From: Rhodocyclales bacterium
GTDB lineage: Bacteria > Pseudomonadota > Gammaproteobacteria > Burkholderiales > Rhodocyclaceae
DNA length: 64,000 nucleotides
Assembly: GCA_016214145.1 (NCBI GenBank)
Contig: JACRPA010000003.1
Coordinates: 333,401 to 397,400 of the forward strand
Direction of reading: 5' to 3'
Below the pieces are notes generated by a model that was not told the DNA's origin, did no database searches, and saw only the letters and a list, made by a program, of their open reading frames with translations. Positions 28,830 to 36,782 of the stretch are shown here, in pieces. The translations under genes and the position numbers were made by a program. The stretch's first letter is position 1, and each line of letters starts with the position of its first letter.

Positions 28830-29948
28830 TCAGTTCCCAAATATTGCCGTGAAGGCATCCGCGTCATCGGTGCACACCGGGCAGGTTTCGCACGATTCGG
28901 ACGAGACGAAGAAACGGTCGCAGCGATTGCAGCGCTGCTTGGCAAGCTGGCGCAGGACGGCCGGTTCGCGTTCGGGCGTGGCGTCGAACGATTCCGCGGC
29001 GTACAGCACGCGCGGCTGGCAGACTTCCAGGCAGACGCCGCAGCCGACGCAGCGGTCGATGGCGAAAGCCAGGTTCCAGCTGTCGCTTTCCTCGCGGATC
29101 TGCAGGGCGCCGGTGGGGCAGACGCGGAAGCAGGCCTCGCAGGCGGTGCAGCCCTGCCGCAGGCGGATATCCATCAGCGGCAGGGCCGCCTGCGGCGCGA
29201 TGCGGAACGCTTCGCCCCTTCGACTTTGCTCAGGACAGGCGTCCTTGCGCTTGCAGACGATGGCGAGCAGTTCGCGCATCTCCGGCACGAACCAGGCGCC
29301 GGCGCGGATGGCCTTTTCCTCCACCGGCAGTTCGGCGGCCGGCGCTGCCGCGCGCGCCACCTCGTCGACGCCGCGTCCGATCAGGCGGCGGAACAGCTGG
29401 CGGCGGCCGGCGCGGAAATCGGCTCCGGCACCGCTCCCGCCGGGCGCTTCCGCCAGCACGGCGGCCCGCCATTCCTCCGGGGCGGCCTCGGCTTCCAGCG
29501 TGTCGGCGGCTTCCATCCGGGCGGCGAGCTGCGCCTCCCCTTTCGCGCCGTGGGCGCACTGCGCGCAGTGCCGGCTGCCATGCAGTTCCACCGCGATGCG
29601 CCGCTTGGCGAGATAGGCCAGCATGGCGGCATCCAGCGCGCCGAGGCAGGGCACGATCGCATCGGCGGCCAGACCCGAGGGCGCGCAGGCGAAGCTGAAG
29701 CGCTCCGTCTTGATGGCGCGGCGGAGCAGGTCGAGGCGCGGCAGGTTGTCCGCCCCCAGCGCGGCGGTCGGACAGGCCGCGGTGCACAGCGCGCAGTTCT
29801 GGCAGCGCGCCGCATCGAGGCGGATGCCCTCGTCGAGGAGCTCCACCGCTTCATGCGGGCAGGCCTCGGCGCAGCGCCGGCAGGCGCTGTAGCGGTAGCG
29901 GTAGCGGACACAGCGCTCGGCATGGAACCCGGGGGCGGAGAGTGTCAT
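28830..29948 (-). CDS. Double 4Fe-4S ferredoxin with C-terminal zinc-ribbon-like motif (module A)
   Basis: The 372-residue protein has an N-terminal ferredoxin-like pair (CRRCAEACP and CQNCALCTAACP), a middle region with two lone cysteine motifs (HCAQC) and a GRRQLFRR segment, then a second ferredoxin pair (CTACEACFRVCP, CVGCGVCLEVCQP) and a terminal CNRC...CPVC pair like a zinc ribbon. The gene at 47327-48517 of module B has the same layout, so they are paralogs. It probably passes electrons in the cytoplasm or serves enzyme assembly. A 30-base repeat inserted at 29211-29240 encodes CPEQSRRGE. Start overlaps the upstream stop by ATGA. Confidence 0.85.
   Translation of the reverse strand: MTLSAPGFHAERCVRYRYRYSACRRCAEACPHEAVELLDEGIRLDAARCQNCALCTAACPTAALGADNLPRLDLLRRAIKTERFSFACAPSGLAADAIVPCLGALDAAMLAYLAKRRIAVELHGSRHCAQCAHGAKGEAQLAARMEAADTLEAEAAPEEWRAAVLAEAPGGSGAGADFRAGRRQLFRRLIGRGVDEVARAAAPAAELPVEEKAIRAGAWFVPEMRELLAIVCKRKDACPEQSRRGEAFRIAPQAALPLMDIRLRQGCTACEACFRVCPTGALQIREESDSWNLAFAIDRCVGCGVCLEVCQPRVLYAAESFDATPEREPAVLRQLAKQRCNRCDRFFVSSESCETCPVCTDDADAFTAIFGN
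29211..29240. repeat. Dispersed repeat inside ferredoxin coding sequence
   Basis: The plus-strand bases CCCCTTCGACTTTGCTCAGG are typical of a widespread small bacterial repeat whose translation reads CPEQSRR. It lies in frame in the module A ferredoxin, in a linker that the module B paralog lacks. Confidence 0.7.
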
Positions 29949-30379
29949 TTGATCCGCAGTTCCTGCAGCGGCGTGCCCTGCTCGCAGGTATTCTTCGGGA
30001 TGACGAAACTCTTCGGCCGGGTCTTGAACAGGCTGGAGACCGAGGCGGCATTCCAGGTGGTGATGCCGCCCTTGACCGCGTAGACCTCCTGCGCCTTGCT
30101 GCCGGCCGCGAGAAGTTCGCCCACCTCGAGGGCGCGCGCATCGGTGTCGGCGATGACGACGACGACGCCGGTCGGGTTGATCTTCAAATCCTTGCGGTAG
30201 GCGAGCGTGTCGGCGAGCGGCGCGCGCTTGCGTGCGGCAGCGGGGCGCGCGTCGATGACGCAGCAGGGCGTGTCGCCGGCGAGGAAAGCCTTCAGCGCCG
30301 CCGTGTCACGGAGACTGACTTCCGCGGCGGCGGGCGCCGCGATCCACATCGCGGCGATCACCGCGTAAAAAGCCCTCAC
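29945..30379 (-). CDS. Exported rhodanese-like protein without catalytic cysteine (module A)
   Basis: A 144-residue protein with a signal peptide (hydrophobic residues about 3-18, AAPAAA-E) and a rhodanese-type fold (VIDARPAAARK, ITTWNAASV). In active rhodaneses a Cys follows the VVVVI strand; here the loop reads IADTDARAL, so sulfur transfer by the usual chemistry is unlikely. Two adjacent cysteines (PCC, about 39-40) and one near the end (NTCEQG) remain. It starts on GTG overlapping the upstream stop. The module B counterpart (41176-41604) keeps the catalytic Cys. It may bind a ligand or partner in the periplasm. Confidence 0.7.
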   Translation of the reverse strand: MRAFYAVIAAMWIAAPAAAEVSLRDTAALKAFLAGDTPCCVIDARPAAARKRAPLADTLAYRKDLKINPTGVVVVIADTDARALEVGELLAAGSKAQEVYAVKGGITTWNAASVSSLFKTRPKSFVIPKNTCEQGTPLQELRIK

Positions 30380-31014
30380 CCGATGCCCTCGTTCGATTTT
30401 CCGGTTTCCGGCGCGCTGCGCAGCGCCTTCAGGTAGGGACTATTCTGGTAGATTGCATCGGGCACCGCAAGCCGGGATGCCCGGCCGAGGCCGACCCAGG
30501 CTTCCAGGTCCGGATTCGCTTCATTCAGGGGCGCCAGCCAGAGGCGGTCGCCCCAGCGTTCGGTCAGGCCGGCCAGGATGTTGAGGTCGGCGTCGTCCTC
30601 GATATCCACCCGTATCAGGGCGCCCGACGCACCCAGCCCGAACATTTCGCCGATCCACCACGCCGCATGGGTGCCGCTGCCCGAGCCGTCCGCCCTGAGG
30701 ATTTCCCAGCACGGCTCGCACACCGAGGGCGTCATGACGCGGAAGTCGGCGTTGGAATCGATGTCCATGCTCCAGCTCGCCTGCATGCGCCGGGCCGGCA
30801 CGTAGACGCCGATGCGCCCGCTGCCGTATTCGGCGACGAGCTTTTCGACCAGCGCGCCGTCGAGCAGGGCGTCCTCGCCGATGAAGACGTGCTGGGCGCC
30901 GGCATCCAGGATCGCGCGGATGCCGGCCTCGCCGCCTTCCGGCGGCAGCATTCCGCTCAGGCGACGTACCGCGACGGGAGTTGCCAGTGCGGCGGGCTCG
31001 ACGGGTGCGTTCAT
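30376..31014 (-). CDS. HisA-like TIM-barrel-type protein of unknown role (module A)
   Basis: A 212-residue soluble protein. Segments such as GIRAILDAGAQHVFIGEDALLDG resemble the HisA/HisF phosphate-binding barrel (AGA.xVxIG), but no complete histidine-biosynthesis active site can be seen and the context is respiratory. ATG at 31014 overlaps the preceding stop by ATGA; an upstream in-frame start at 31059 lies inside that gene. Contains a CEPC pair (about residues 100-103). The gene is part of module A, between an unknown gene and the rhodanese-like gene. Function is not assigned. Confidence 0.65.
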   Translation of the reverse strand: MNAPVEPAALATPVAVRRLSGMLPPEGGEAGIRAILDAGAQHVFIGEDALLDGALVEKLVAEYGSGRIGVYVPARRMQASWSMDIDSNADFRVMTPSVCEPCWEILRADGSGSGTHAAWWIGEMFGLGASGALIRVDIEDDADLNILAGLTERWGDRLWLAPLNEANPDLEAWVGLGRASRLAVPDAIYQNSPYLKALRSAPETGKSNEGIG

Positions 31015-31457
31015 CGCGAATACTCGAACTTGTTGTACACGAAAGGCCACAGCGGGCATTCCGCGTCGGGCGCCAGGCCGGCCAGCAGCGGGCGCAGTTC
31101 TTCCAGCGTGGCGATGATCGGATCGACCCGCACGCCGAGGAAGCCGGGGCGGAAGCGGTTGAGGGACATCAGTGCGTCGTCGATCATCATGACGGCGCCT
31201 TCCTGGTTGGCGTGCTGGGTGAAATACAGGGCCAGCACGGCGAAGGCCAGCGCCTGCAGGAACTGCGCCTCGGGGTCCATCTGACCGGCGACGCTGTTGC
31301 GGATCAGCCGCGACCAGCGTTCGTTGATCCAGTCATGGGCGGCGGCCAGGTCGTTGCTGTCCCACAGGCGGGCCAGTTCCTCCCACAGGAAGTGGGCGCG
31401 CGACGGCGCTTCCGGCGGCGCGAAAACACGGGGTGCAAGGTCAAGAAGGGAAGTCAT
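31011..31457 (-). CDS. Unknown helical protein of module A (148 residues)
   Basis: Not recognised. It is predicted to be soluble and helical, with no signal peptide and a single cysteine in the CPLWPFVYNKFEYSR end. ATG at 31457 follows GGAG at 8 bases. The segment AQFLQALAFAVLALYFTQHANQEGA is hydrophobic but broken by charged residues, so a membrane helix is doubtful (segment quoted only as AQFLQALAFAVLALYF). It is separated from torD by a REP-like palindrome and coupled by ATGA to the HisA-like gene. Confidence 0.7.
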   Translation of the reverse strand: MTSLLDLAPRVFAPPEAPSRAHFLWEELARLWDSNDLAAAHDWINERWSRLIRNSVAGQMDPEAQFLQALAFAVLALYFTQHANQEGAVMMIDDALMSLNRFRPGFLGVRVDPIIATLEELRPLLAGLAPDAECPLWPFVYNKFEYSR

Positions 31458-31483
31458 TGAATCGTCTCCATGTAGGTCGGGCC

Positions 31484-31539
31484 GTAGGTCGGGCTTCAGC
31501 CCGACAACTGCGCTTGTGTCGGGCTGAAGCCCGACCTAC
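31484..31539. repeat. REP-like palindrome inside module A operon
   Basis: GTAGGTCGGGCTTCAGCCCGACA is inverted as TGTCGGGCTGAAGCCCGACCTAC (arms abbreviated GTAGGTCGGGCTTCAGCC / GGCTGAAGCCCGACCTAC). It lies between torD and the next gene, and the torD stop codon TAG comes from its GTAG end. Confidence 0.85.
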
Positions 31540-32321
31540 GCCGACCCCGGGCAGGCGCCGCACACCGGCTCGTCCGGATTGAATTCGACCTTGATTTCGC
31601 TCTTCGGCACCACCGGCTTGCCCTTGTCCTGGTCGTCGATGCGCAGCCGCAGGGCGGCGATTTCCGACTCGGCGAATTCACCCAGCAGCTTGGCCATCTC
31701 GCGGTAGAAGGAATGCTCGGCGGCGCGCTCGATCAGCCGCGCATAGCCGCGCACCCATTTGCCCAGATGCACCGTCCAGAAGCGCTTCAGTTCGCGTTCC
31801 TGCCGCGTGTATTCGGCCGGGTCGCCGGCGGCCAGCGCGGCGGCGCAGCGATCGAGCAGTTCGGCGATGAAGGTCAGCTCGACGCCGAGCTGGTCCTCGA
31901 AAACGAAGAAGCGCCCTTTCTGCAGCGCGAAGCCGGCGCGCCTGTAGGTTTCCTTCACCGCGAAGTGCGGCTCCTGCTGGTAGCGCCCGGTCAGGCGCAC
32001 GGATTCCACCGGCGGGAAGCCGCCGGAGGCGGCGAACAGCGTCGTGTACTCGACTGACAAGTCGTAGGCCAGCTTGCCGGGGTTTTCCAGGAGGAAATCC
32101 TCGCCAAAGCAAAGCCCGGCTTCTTCAAGGCTGCGCAGCGCTTCGGGCGCGCGCAGGGCGGCGAGGAATTCAATTGAAGGTTCCTCGACAAAGACGCCGG
32201 CCAGCAGGCGGCAGATGCCGGCGCGGGCCTGGCAGTCCTCCTGCGTCGCCTCTTCACGCGTCGCCACGGGAATGGGCAAGGGCGCGCGCGCGGCCGGTTC
32301 CAGCGCCATATCGTTCAGCAT
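31536..32321 (-). CDS. TorD-family molybdoenzyme chaperone (module A)
   Basis: The 261-residue cytosolic protein has the helical TorD/DmsD fold signature (ICRLLAGVFVEEPS, ERELKRFWTVHLGKWVRGYARL). TorD proteins bind the Tat signal and cofactor-free apo-enzyme until molybdenum cofactor is loaded. ATG at 32321 (MLNDMALEP) is preferred over 32411 because AAGGA lies 5 bases upstream and 32411 lies within the catalytic gene. The C-terminus has an unusual CGACPG pair after a conserved FNPDEPV stretch. It follows the catalytic gene but is separated from it by a terminator-like hairpin. Confidence 0.88.
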   Translation of the reverse strand: MLNDMALEPAARAPLPIPVATREEATQEDCQARAGICRLLAGVFVEEPSIEFLAALRAPEALRSLEEAGLCFGEDFLLENPGKLAYDLSVEYTTLFAASGGFPPVESVRLTGRYQQEPHFAVKETYRRAGFALQKGRFFVFEDQLGVELTFIAELLDRCAAALAAGDPAEYTRQERELKRFWTVHLGKWVRGYARLIERAAEHSFYREMAKLLGEFAESEIAALRLRIDDQDKGKPVVPKSEIKVEFNPDEPVCGACPGSA

Positions 32322-32335
32322 TCGTATCCTTTCAG

Positions 32336-32373
32336 AAAAAAACCGGTCCGCCGGAGGGGTCGAGGCGGACCGG
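32336..32373 (-). terminator. Terminator within module A operon, after catalytic gene
   Basis: On the minus strand CCGGTCCGCC pairs perfectly with GGCGGACCGG around an 11-base loop, followed by seven T. It lies just after the stop of the Mo subunit gene and before the torD ribosome binding site, so it should reduce transcription of torD and the accessory genes. Confidence 0.85.
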
Positions 32374-32394
32374 CAACTCTCGTTGCTCTGCTCG

Positions 32395-35031
32395 TCAGTG
32401 CCCGCCGCCACCCGCCTTGTGCTTGACGCTCTCGGGGCCGCCCCAGGCGGCCATCTCCGGATGCATCTTGCGGTGCAGGTCGCCGGTGTAGGCGTAGCGC
32501 ATCGTCTCCTTGTAGGCCTCGACGTGCTTCTCCCAGGAACCCTCGATGTCGCCGTACTTGTCGTTCGGGCCGGCCTTGGTCACCTTCGCCACCGTGTCGT
32601 ACCAGCCCTGCGAACCGCCGATCGGGTCGGCCACCACCGGGATGATGTCGTTCGGGTGCACGCCGCGGTCGTCCCACCAGACGTTCTGCAGGTCCGCATC
32701 CTCCGTGCCGCCGAAAGCCGGCTTGTCCTTCAGCTTCAGCGTCGCCAGGCGGCCGTACTCCCAGTGGCCGAAGGCGGTCGGAATCGAGATCACCTTGGGA
32801 TGGATGCCCTCGGTCACGTAGGCCTTGGTCACCATGTGGCCGACGCGGGTCTCGATGCGCACCAGGTCGCCGGTCTTCACGCCGAGCTTCCTGGCGGTCA
32901 CCGGGTTCATCCAGGCCGGATTGCTGTGGGCGATCTCGGCCAGCCACTTCACCGCCGCCGTGCGCGACTGCTTGTGCACATTGAGCTTGAAGGTGGAGAG
33001 GATCATCTCGTCCTCCTTCATGGTCTCGTGCCAGGGAATGCGCTTGAAGGTCGGCATCGGGTTGAAGCCGTACTCGGCCCACTGCTCGACGCGGATGTTG
33101 ATGAGGCGGTTGCCGGTCGGGAAGCCGACGTAGTTCCTGCCGTTGCGCTTCACGCCGATGGTCTTGCCGTTCTTGGCGATGGCGCCGTCCTTGCCTGCTA
33201 CCGCCCCGGCCATGTCGGCTTCCGACAGCTCCTTTTTGTGCAATCCGTAATCGGCCTTGATCTCGCGGCCGGTCTTGTCGGTGACCTTGCCGCTCTTCGG
33301 GTCGAGCTTGCCGTAGATCGGCCAGCAGCCGTGCTCCTTGAGGAACTTCAGGCCGCCCGCTTCCTTCAGGCCGGGAATGCCGTCGAAGTGCTGCTTCATG
33401 TAGTCTTCGCCGTCCTTGAAGTTCCAGAACTGCTTCATGCCGCGCTTGCCGTCCGGATCCAGCTTGTGGATGAGGTCGCGCAGCAGGATGCGGTTTTCGC
33501 GCGACTCGCCGAGGGAGGCATGCACCGGCTGGCGCACGCCGAGCCACGGCCACAGCGAGTTGGGCATCGACTCCGGCTCCCAGCGCTCGAGATACGGGCA
33601 GTCGGGCAGGATGAGGTCGGCCAGCGCCGCTTCCTCGCCCATGTGCGAGGTCATGGCGACGTAGTAGGGGATCAGCTTCTCGTCCTTGAACAGCTTGCCC
33701 CATACCACCCGCGCGCCGGGATTGGTGTAGACCGGGTTGTCCTGGTAGGTGAAGTAGACATTGATCTTCTGCTTGCCTTCGGCGATCCAGAACGGCACCA
33801 GGTGGCTCACCTTGTGGGCGGCCAGCGGATAGTCGGGCGGAGTCGACAGGTACGAGCCATGCTTCGGGCCCGGCGGCTGCGGGTTCGGCTGCGGCCAGCC
33901 CATGCCGCGCGGCAGGCAGTAACCACCCTTCTTCTCGATATTGCCGGTCATGATCGGCAGCATCATGCACGAGCGCTCGTTGTAGGAACCGTACAGGTGC
34001 TTGGCCGGGCCGCGGTAGGTGAACAGCGTCGCCGGCTTGGTGGTGGCGAATTCCCGCGCGACGCGCTCGATGGTTTCCGCCGGCACACCGGAGATCTTCG
34101 AGGCCCATTCCGGCGTGAACTGCTTGTAGTGGTCCTTGAGCTCCTTCACCGTGACGTTGGTCCAGGTCTCGATGAACTCCGAGTCCTGCAGGTCCTCGCG
34201 CAGGATGACATGGCCCATCGCCAGCGCGACCGCGCCGTCGGTGCCGGGGAAGACTGGAATCCACTCGTCCGAGAAGCCCGCCGTGTTGGACAGCCGCACG
34301 TCGAAGGTGACGATCTTCGCGTGGTTGTCCACGCGCCCTTCGGTGATGCGCTGGGACAGCGGATTGTGGAAGTAGGCCGCCTCCAGCACGTTGGAACCGA
34401 AGTTGAGCACGTACTTGGCGTTGGCGAAGTCCGGCGTTTCGATGTCCGGCCCCCAGGTCGGTTCCATGCCGATCTTTTTCGACGACTCGCATACCGAGGT
34501 GTGGTTCACCACCGTGGCCGATCCCAGCGTGTTCATGAAGCGGCCCCAGGTGCCGCCTGTGCGATCGCGCCCTTTTTTCACCATGATGGTGTTGGGATCT
34601 TCCTTGAGCGCCGCATCCAGCTTCTGCGCCACCTCCGTCAGCGCCTCATCCCAGGTGATGCGCTTCCACTTGCCTTCGCCGCGGGCGCCGACGCGCTTCA
34701 GCGGGTAGAGGATGCGGTCCGGGTCGTAGCTGTACCACATGCCCGAGTTGCCCTTGGCGCAGAGCCGCCCGCGCGTGGACACATGCTCCGGATTGCCTTC
34801 CAGCTTGACCACCCGCCCGTTCTCGACGTAAGCGATGGCGCCGTCCTGGATGTTGCAGACGTGGCAGGTGATGGGGATGGCCTTGCGCTCGGCCAGCGTC
34901 TCCGGGTTGAAGTCCTTGCCGCCGAGATCCTTTTCCATTGCATTGAGCAGGCGAGGCGCTGCGGCCGCCGCCGCCGTGGTGCCGGCACTGACTTTCAGGA
35001 AGGTGCGACGCGTTACTTTTGGCATTTCCAT
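32395..35031 (-). CDS. DMSO-reductase-family molybdopterin catalytic subunit (module A)
   Basis: The 878-residue exported enzyme has a Tat motif (TRRTFLKVSAG, residues 7-17). The N-terminal FeS site reads C56-H-V-C59-N-I-Q-D63, with C91 later: Asp stands where the third cluster cysteine is expected. C181 (in NHTSVCESSKK) is the probable Mo ligand. Later MopB domains (PGTDGAVALAMGHV, ADLILPDCPYLERWEPE) and the C-terminal molydopterin-binding domain are complete. Overall resemblance is to the polysulfide/thiosulfate/arsenate/selenate reductase branch. It does not have GRGWG; the matching place reads KKGRDRTGG. Substrate is not assignable; oxyanion or sulfur compound is inferred from neighbours. 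Confidence 0.88.
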   Translation of the reverse strand: MEMPKVTRRTFLKVSAGTTAAAAAAPRLLNAMEKDLGGKDFNPETLAERKAIPITCHVCNIQDGAIAYVENGRVVKLEGNPEHVSTRGRLCAKGNSGMWYSYDPDRILYPLKRVGARGEGKWKRITWDEALTEVAQKLDAALKEDPNTIMVKKGRDRTGGTWGRFMNTLGSATVVNHTSVCESSKKIGMEPTWGPDIETPDFANAKYVLNFGSNVLEAAYFHNPLSQRITEGRVDNHAKIVTFDVRLSNTAGFSDEWIPVFPGTDGAVALAMGHVILREDLQDSEFIETWTNVTVKELKDHYKQFTPEWASKISGVPAETIERVAREFATTKPATLFTYRGPAKHLYGSYNERSCMMLPIMTGNIEKKGGYCLPRGMGWPQPNPQPPGPKHGSYLSTPPDYPLAAHKVSHLVPFWIAEGKQKINVYFTYQDNPVYTNPGARVVWGKLFKDEKLIPYYVAMTSHMGEEAALADLILPDCPYLERWEPESMPNSLWPWLGVRQPVHASLGESRENRILLRDLIHKLDPDGKRGMKQFWNFKDGEDYMKQHFDGIPGLKEAGGLKFLKEHGCWPIYGKLDPKSGKVTDKTGREIKADYGLHKKELSEADMAGAVAGKDGAIAKNGKTIGVKRNGRNYVGFPTGNRLINIRVEQWAEYGFNPMPTFKRIPWHETMKEDEMILSTFKLNVHKQSRTAAVKWLAEIAHSNPAWMNPVTARKLGVKTGDLVRIETRVGHMVTKAYVTEGIHPKVISIPTAFGHWEYGRLATLKLKDKPAFGGTEDADLQNVWWDDRGVHPNDIIPVVADPIGGSQGWYDTVAKVTKAGPNDKYGDIEGSWEKHVEAYKETMRYAYTGDLHRKMHPEMAAWGGPESVKHKAGGGGH

Positions 35032-35046
35032 GTTTTTGTCTCCTCG

Positions 35047-35910
35047 TCAGTACAGTGTCTGCAGTTGTTGCGGGCCCATCAGCAGGGCGTAGCGCAAGGC
35101 GGCGCTGCCGAGCAGGATGAGCAGGGCGGCAATCATCAGTCCGGTAGTCTGCTGCTTCAGGTGGGCGAGGAACAGCATGGCCACCGGTGCGGCCGTTCCC
35201 GCCAGAATTCCGACCCCGACGAAGATCATGCCCATCGTTCCGGTGGTCAGGATCATGAAGGTCAGTTCCTGCGCCGAGCCGCCATAGTTGGTGGTGCCGA
35301 GGATCGAAACCAGGATCACGCCGACGCCGGCCGTCGACCACAGCATGTATTCACGCAGCACCTTCTGCGCCTCGGCATTGCCGCCGGACAGGAGCGAGCC
35401 GACAGCCGAGCCGGAAGCGATGGCCAAGGCAACGAACAGCACCGGCATCACCGGCGTGTTCCAGACCGGCCGCGACTGGTGCACCGTGAGGTCGTAGCCG
35501 GTGTAGATCGGCAGGCCCAGCGCCAGCAGGGCGGTGACGAGCGCCAGCAGCTTGCCGCGCGCGCTGTCCTGCCCCTTCCTCAATTCGAGGATGTAGAGCA
35601 CCGACGCGACACCGAAGGCGACGATATTGAGCGCGCCCCAGGCCAGCGGCGAGGTGAAGCTCAGGTACATCGGGTTGAGGGTGTTGAGGAAGCGCAGCGG
35701 CTGCGACAGGTCGGCGATCAGCAGCAGGCCGCCGATGGCCAGCAGGGCCAGGGAGAGGTAGGCCGCCTTCTCGCGCAGCGGGCGCAGCGCCGGCGTGATC
35801 CAGGAACCGTAGGACAAAAAGGACAGTCCGGCGAGGATGCCGATGACAAAGAAATAGATGGCGTAGCTTGCGTGCCACGACACATCGTGAAACCAGACGT
35901 AATCACCCAT
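35047..35910 (-). CDS. NrfD/PsrC-type membrane anchor (module A)
   Basis: A 287-residue integral membrane protein with about eight hydrophobic helices, matching the short NrfD/PsrC group that exchanges electrons with quinones. The N-terminus (MGDYVWFHDVSWHASYAIYFF) and LADLSQPLRFLNTLNP, a quinone-site region in PsrC, are seen. It lies 15 bp before the catalytic gene and 10 bp after the FeS gene, giving the order B-C-A that is also found in tetrathionate and selenate reductase operons. The module B anchor is much longer (424 residues), so the two are not recent copies. Confidence 0.9.
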   Translation of the reverse strand: MGDYVWFHDVSWHASYAIYFFVIGILAGLSFLSYGSWITPALRPLREKAAYLSLALLAIGGLLLIADLSQPLRFLNTLNPMYLSFTSPLAWGALNIVAFGVASVLYILELRKGQDSARGKLLALVTALLALGLPIYTGYDLTVHQSRPVWNTPVMPVLFVALAIASGSAVGSLLSGGNAEAQKVLREYMLWSTAGVGVILVSILGTTNYGGSAQELTFMILTTGTMGMIFVGVGILAGTAAPVAMLFLAHLKQQTTGLMIAALLILLGSAALRYALLMGPQQLQTLY

Positions 35911-35920
35911 GATTCATCCC

Positions 35921-36631
35921 CTAGATTTTGAAGTGGCGGTTGAAGGCGGAACGTTCGGGTTCCATCACCTCGGGCTGGCGGTAGGCGTCGCGGCCGAACT
36001 CGGTGGCGTTGCGATCGGCGCCGATGTAGAAGACGTGCGGCTTGGTGCCTTCCTCGGGGCGCAGCACCTGGGTCGCGTTCTTCGCCACCAGGTACGACAC
36101 CTCGCTCGTCGGATCGTTGAGGTCGCCGAAGACGCGCGAGCGGCCGATGCAGGTCTGCACGCAGGCGGGCACCAGGTTCTGCGTCACGCGATGGAAGCAG
36201 AAGGTGCATTTGTCCACCACGCGGGTGATCGACGAGTAGGTGCGGTGCGCCGGCAGCATGAAGCGCGCGTTGTAGGGACAGGCCGCCATGCAGCTGCGGC
36301 AGCCGATGCAGCGCTCGTACCGCTGCAGGACGAAGCCGCCGTCCTCGACCTTGTAGGTGGCATCCACCGGGCAGTTGCGCACGCACGGCGGATCGTCGCA
36401 GTGGTTGCACAGGCGCGGCAGGAACTGTTTCTTGACGGTGGGATAGGTGCCGACCACCTTGTAGGGCACCCAGGTGCGATTGACGCCGAGCGGCGTGTCG
36501 TACTCGGCCTTGCAGGCGACCTGGCAGGCCATGCAGCCGATGCAGCGGCGCGTGTCGACCACCATGGCGTAGCGCTTCTTGCCGGCCACGCCACGCGTCT
36601 CAATTGGCGAAACCCTCAGTTCTTCACTCAT
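35921..36631 (-). CDS. Four-cluster ferredoxin subunit (module A)
   Basis: The 236-residue protein carries the four cysteine sets of the DmsB/PsrB/TtrB family: CIGCMACQVAC, CNHCDDPPCVRNC, CIGCRSCMAAC, and CTFC...CVQTC. It transfers electrons between the Mo subunit and the membrane anchor, probably on the periplasmic face. No signal peptide is visible, which is normal because such subunits are carried by the Tat signal of their partner. GGAGAAGG lies upstream of ATG 36631. It is the first gene of module A; a sigma-54 promoter lies about 80 bp upstream. Confidence 0.92.
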   Translation of the reverse strand: MSEELRVSPIETRGVAGKKRYAMVVDTRRCIGCMACQVACKAEYDTPLGVNRTWVPYKVVGTYPTVKKQFLPRLCNHCDDPPCVRNCPVDATYKVEDGGFVLQRYERCIGCRSCMAACPYNARFMLPAHRTYSSITRVVDKCTFCFHRVTQNLVPACVQTCIGRSRVFGDLNDPTSEVSYLVAKNATQVLRPEEGTKPHVFYIGADRNATEFGRDAYRQPEVMEPERSAFNRHFKI

Positions 36632-36710
36632 GTGACCTTCTCCTCCTTGTTTTCTCCCGGCGACCGATCGATGACATCGGAAGATGTCCTGTGTCCAGCG
36701 GTGGTCCTAT

Positions 36711-36727
36711 CAGCAACAACCGTGCCT
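36711..36727 (-). promoter_or_regulatory. Sigma-54 (-24/-12) promoter of module A
   Basis: The minus strand reads AGGCACGGTTGTTGCTG. GG at 36726-36725 and GC at 36714-36713 are separated by exactly 10 bases, with GGCACG and TTGCT matching the sigma-54 consensus. Transcription would begin near 36701, about 70 bases before the first gene. The regulator encoded next door is a sigma-54 activator with the GAFTGA motif. Confidence 0.85.
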
Positions 36728-36782
36728 TTCGGTAAAGTCCCTGATTTGATTGGGGTGATCCCGGGATGGGCGAGGGTCGATG

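Noticed and set aside
30376..31014. HisA for histidine biosynthesis
   Set aside because: Only a weak barrel-like segment; no his genes nearby and context is respiratory.
32395..35031. Module A called a tetrathionate reductase (TtrA) from B-C-A gene order and sensor type
   Set aside because: Protein is about 150 residues shorter than typical TtrA and no specific TtrA motif was recognised; the gene order is shared with other enzymes.
32074..35931. 1285-codon plus-strand open frame opposite module A
   Set aside because: Antisense to the Mo subunit and NrfD genes, whose motifs, ribosome binding sites and neighbours are clear.
27610..36631. Module A called a selenate reductase because of YqeB and gene order
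   Set aside because: YqeB alone is weak evidence, and no SrdA/SerA-specific feature was seen; left as unknown substrate.
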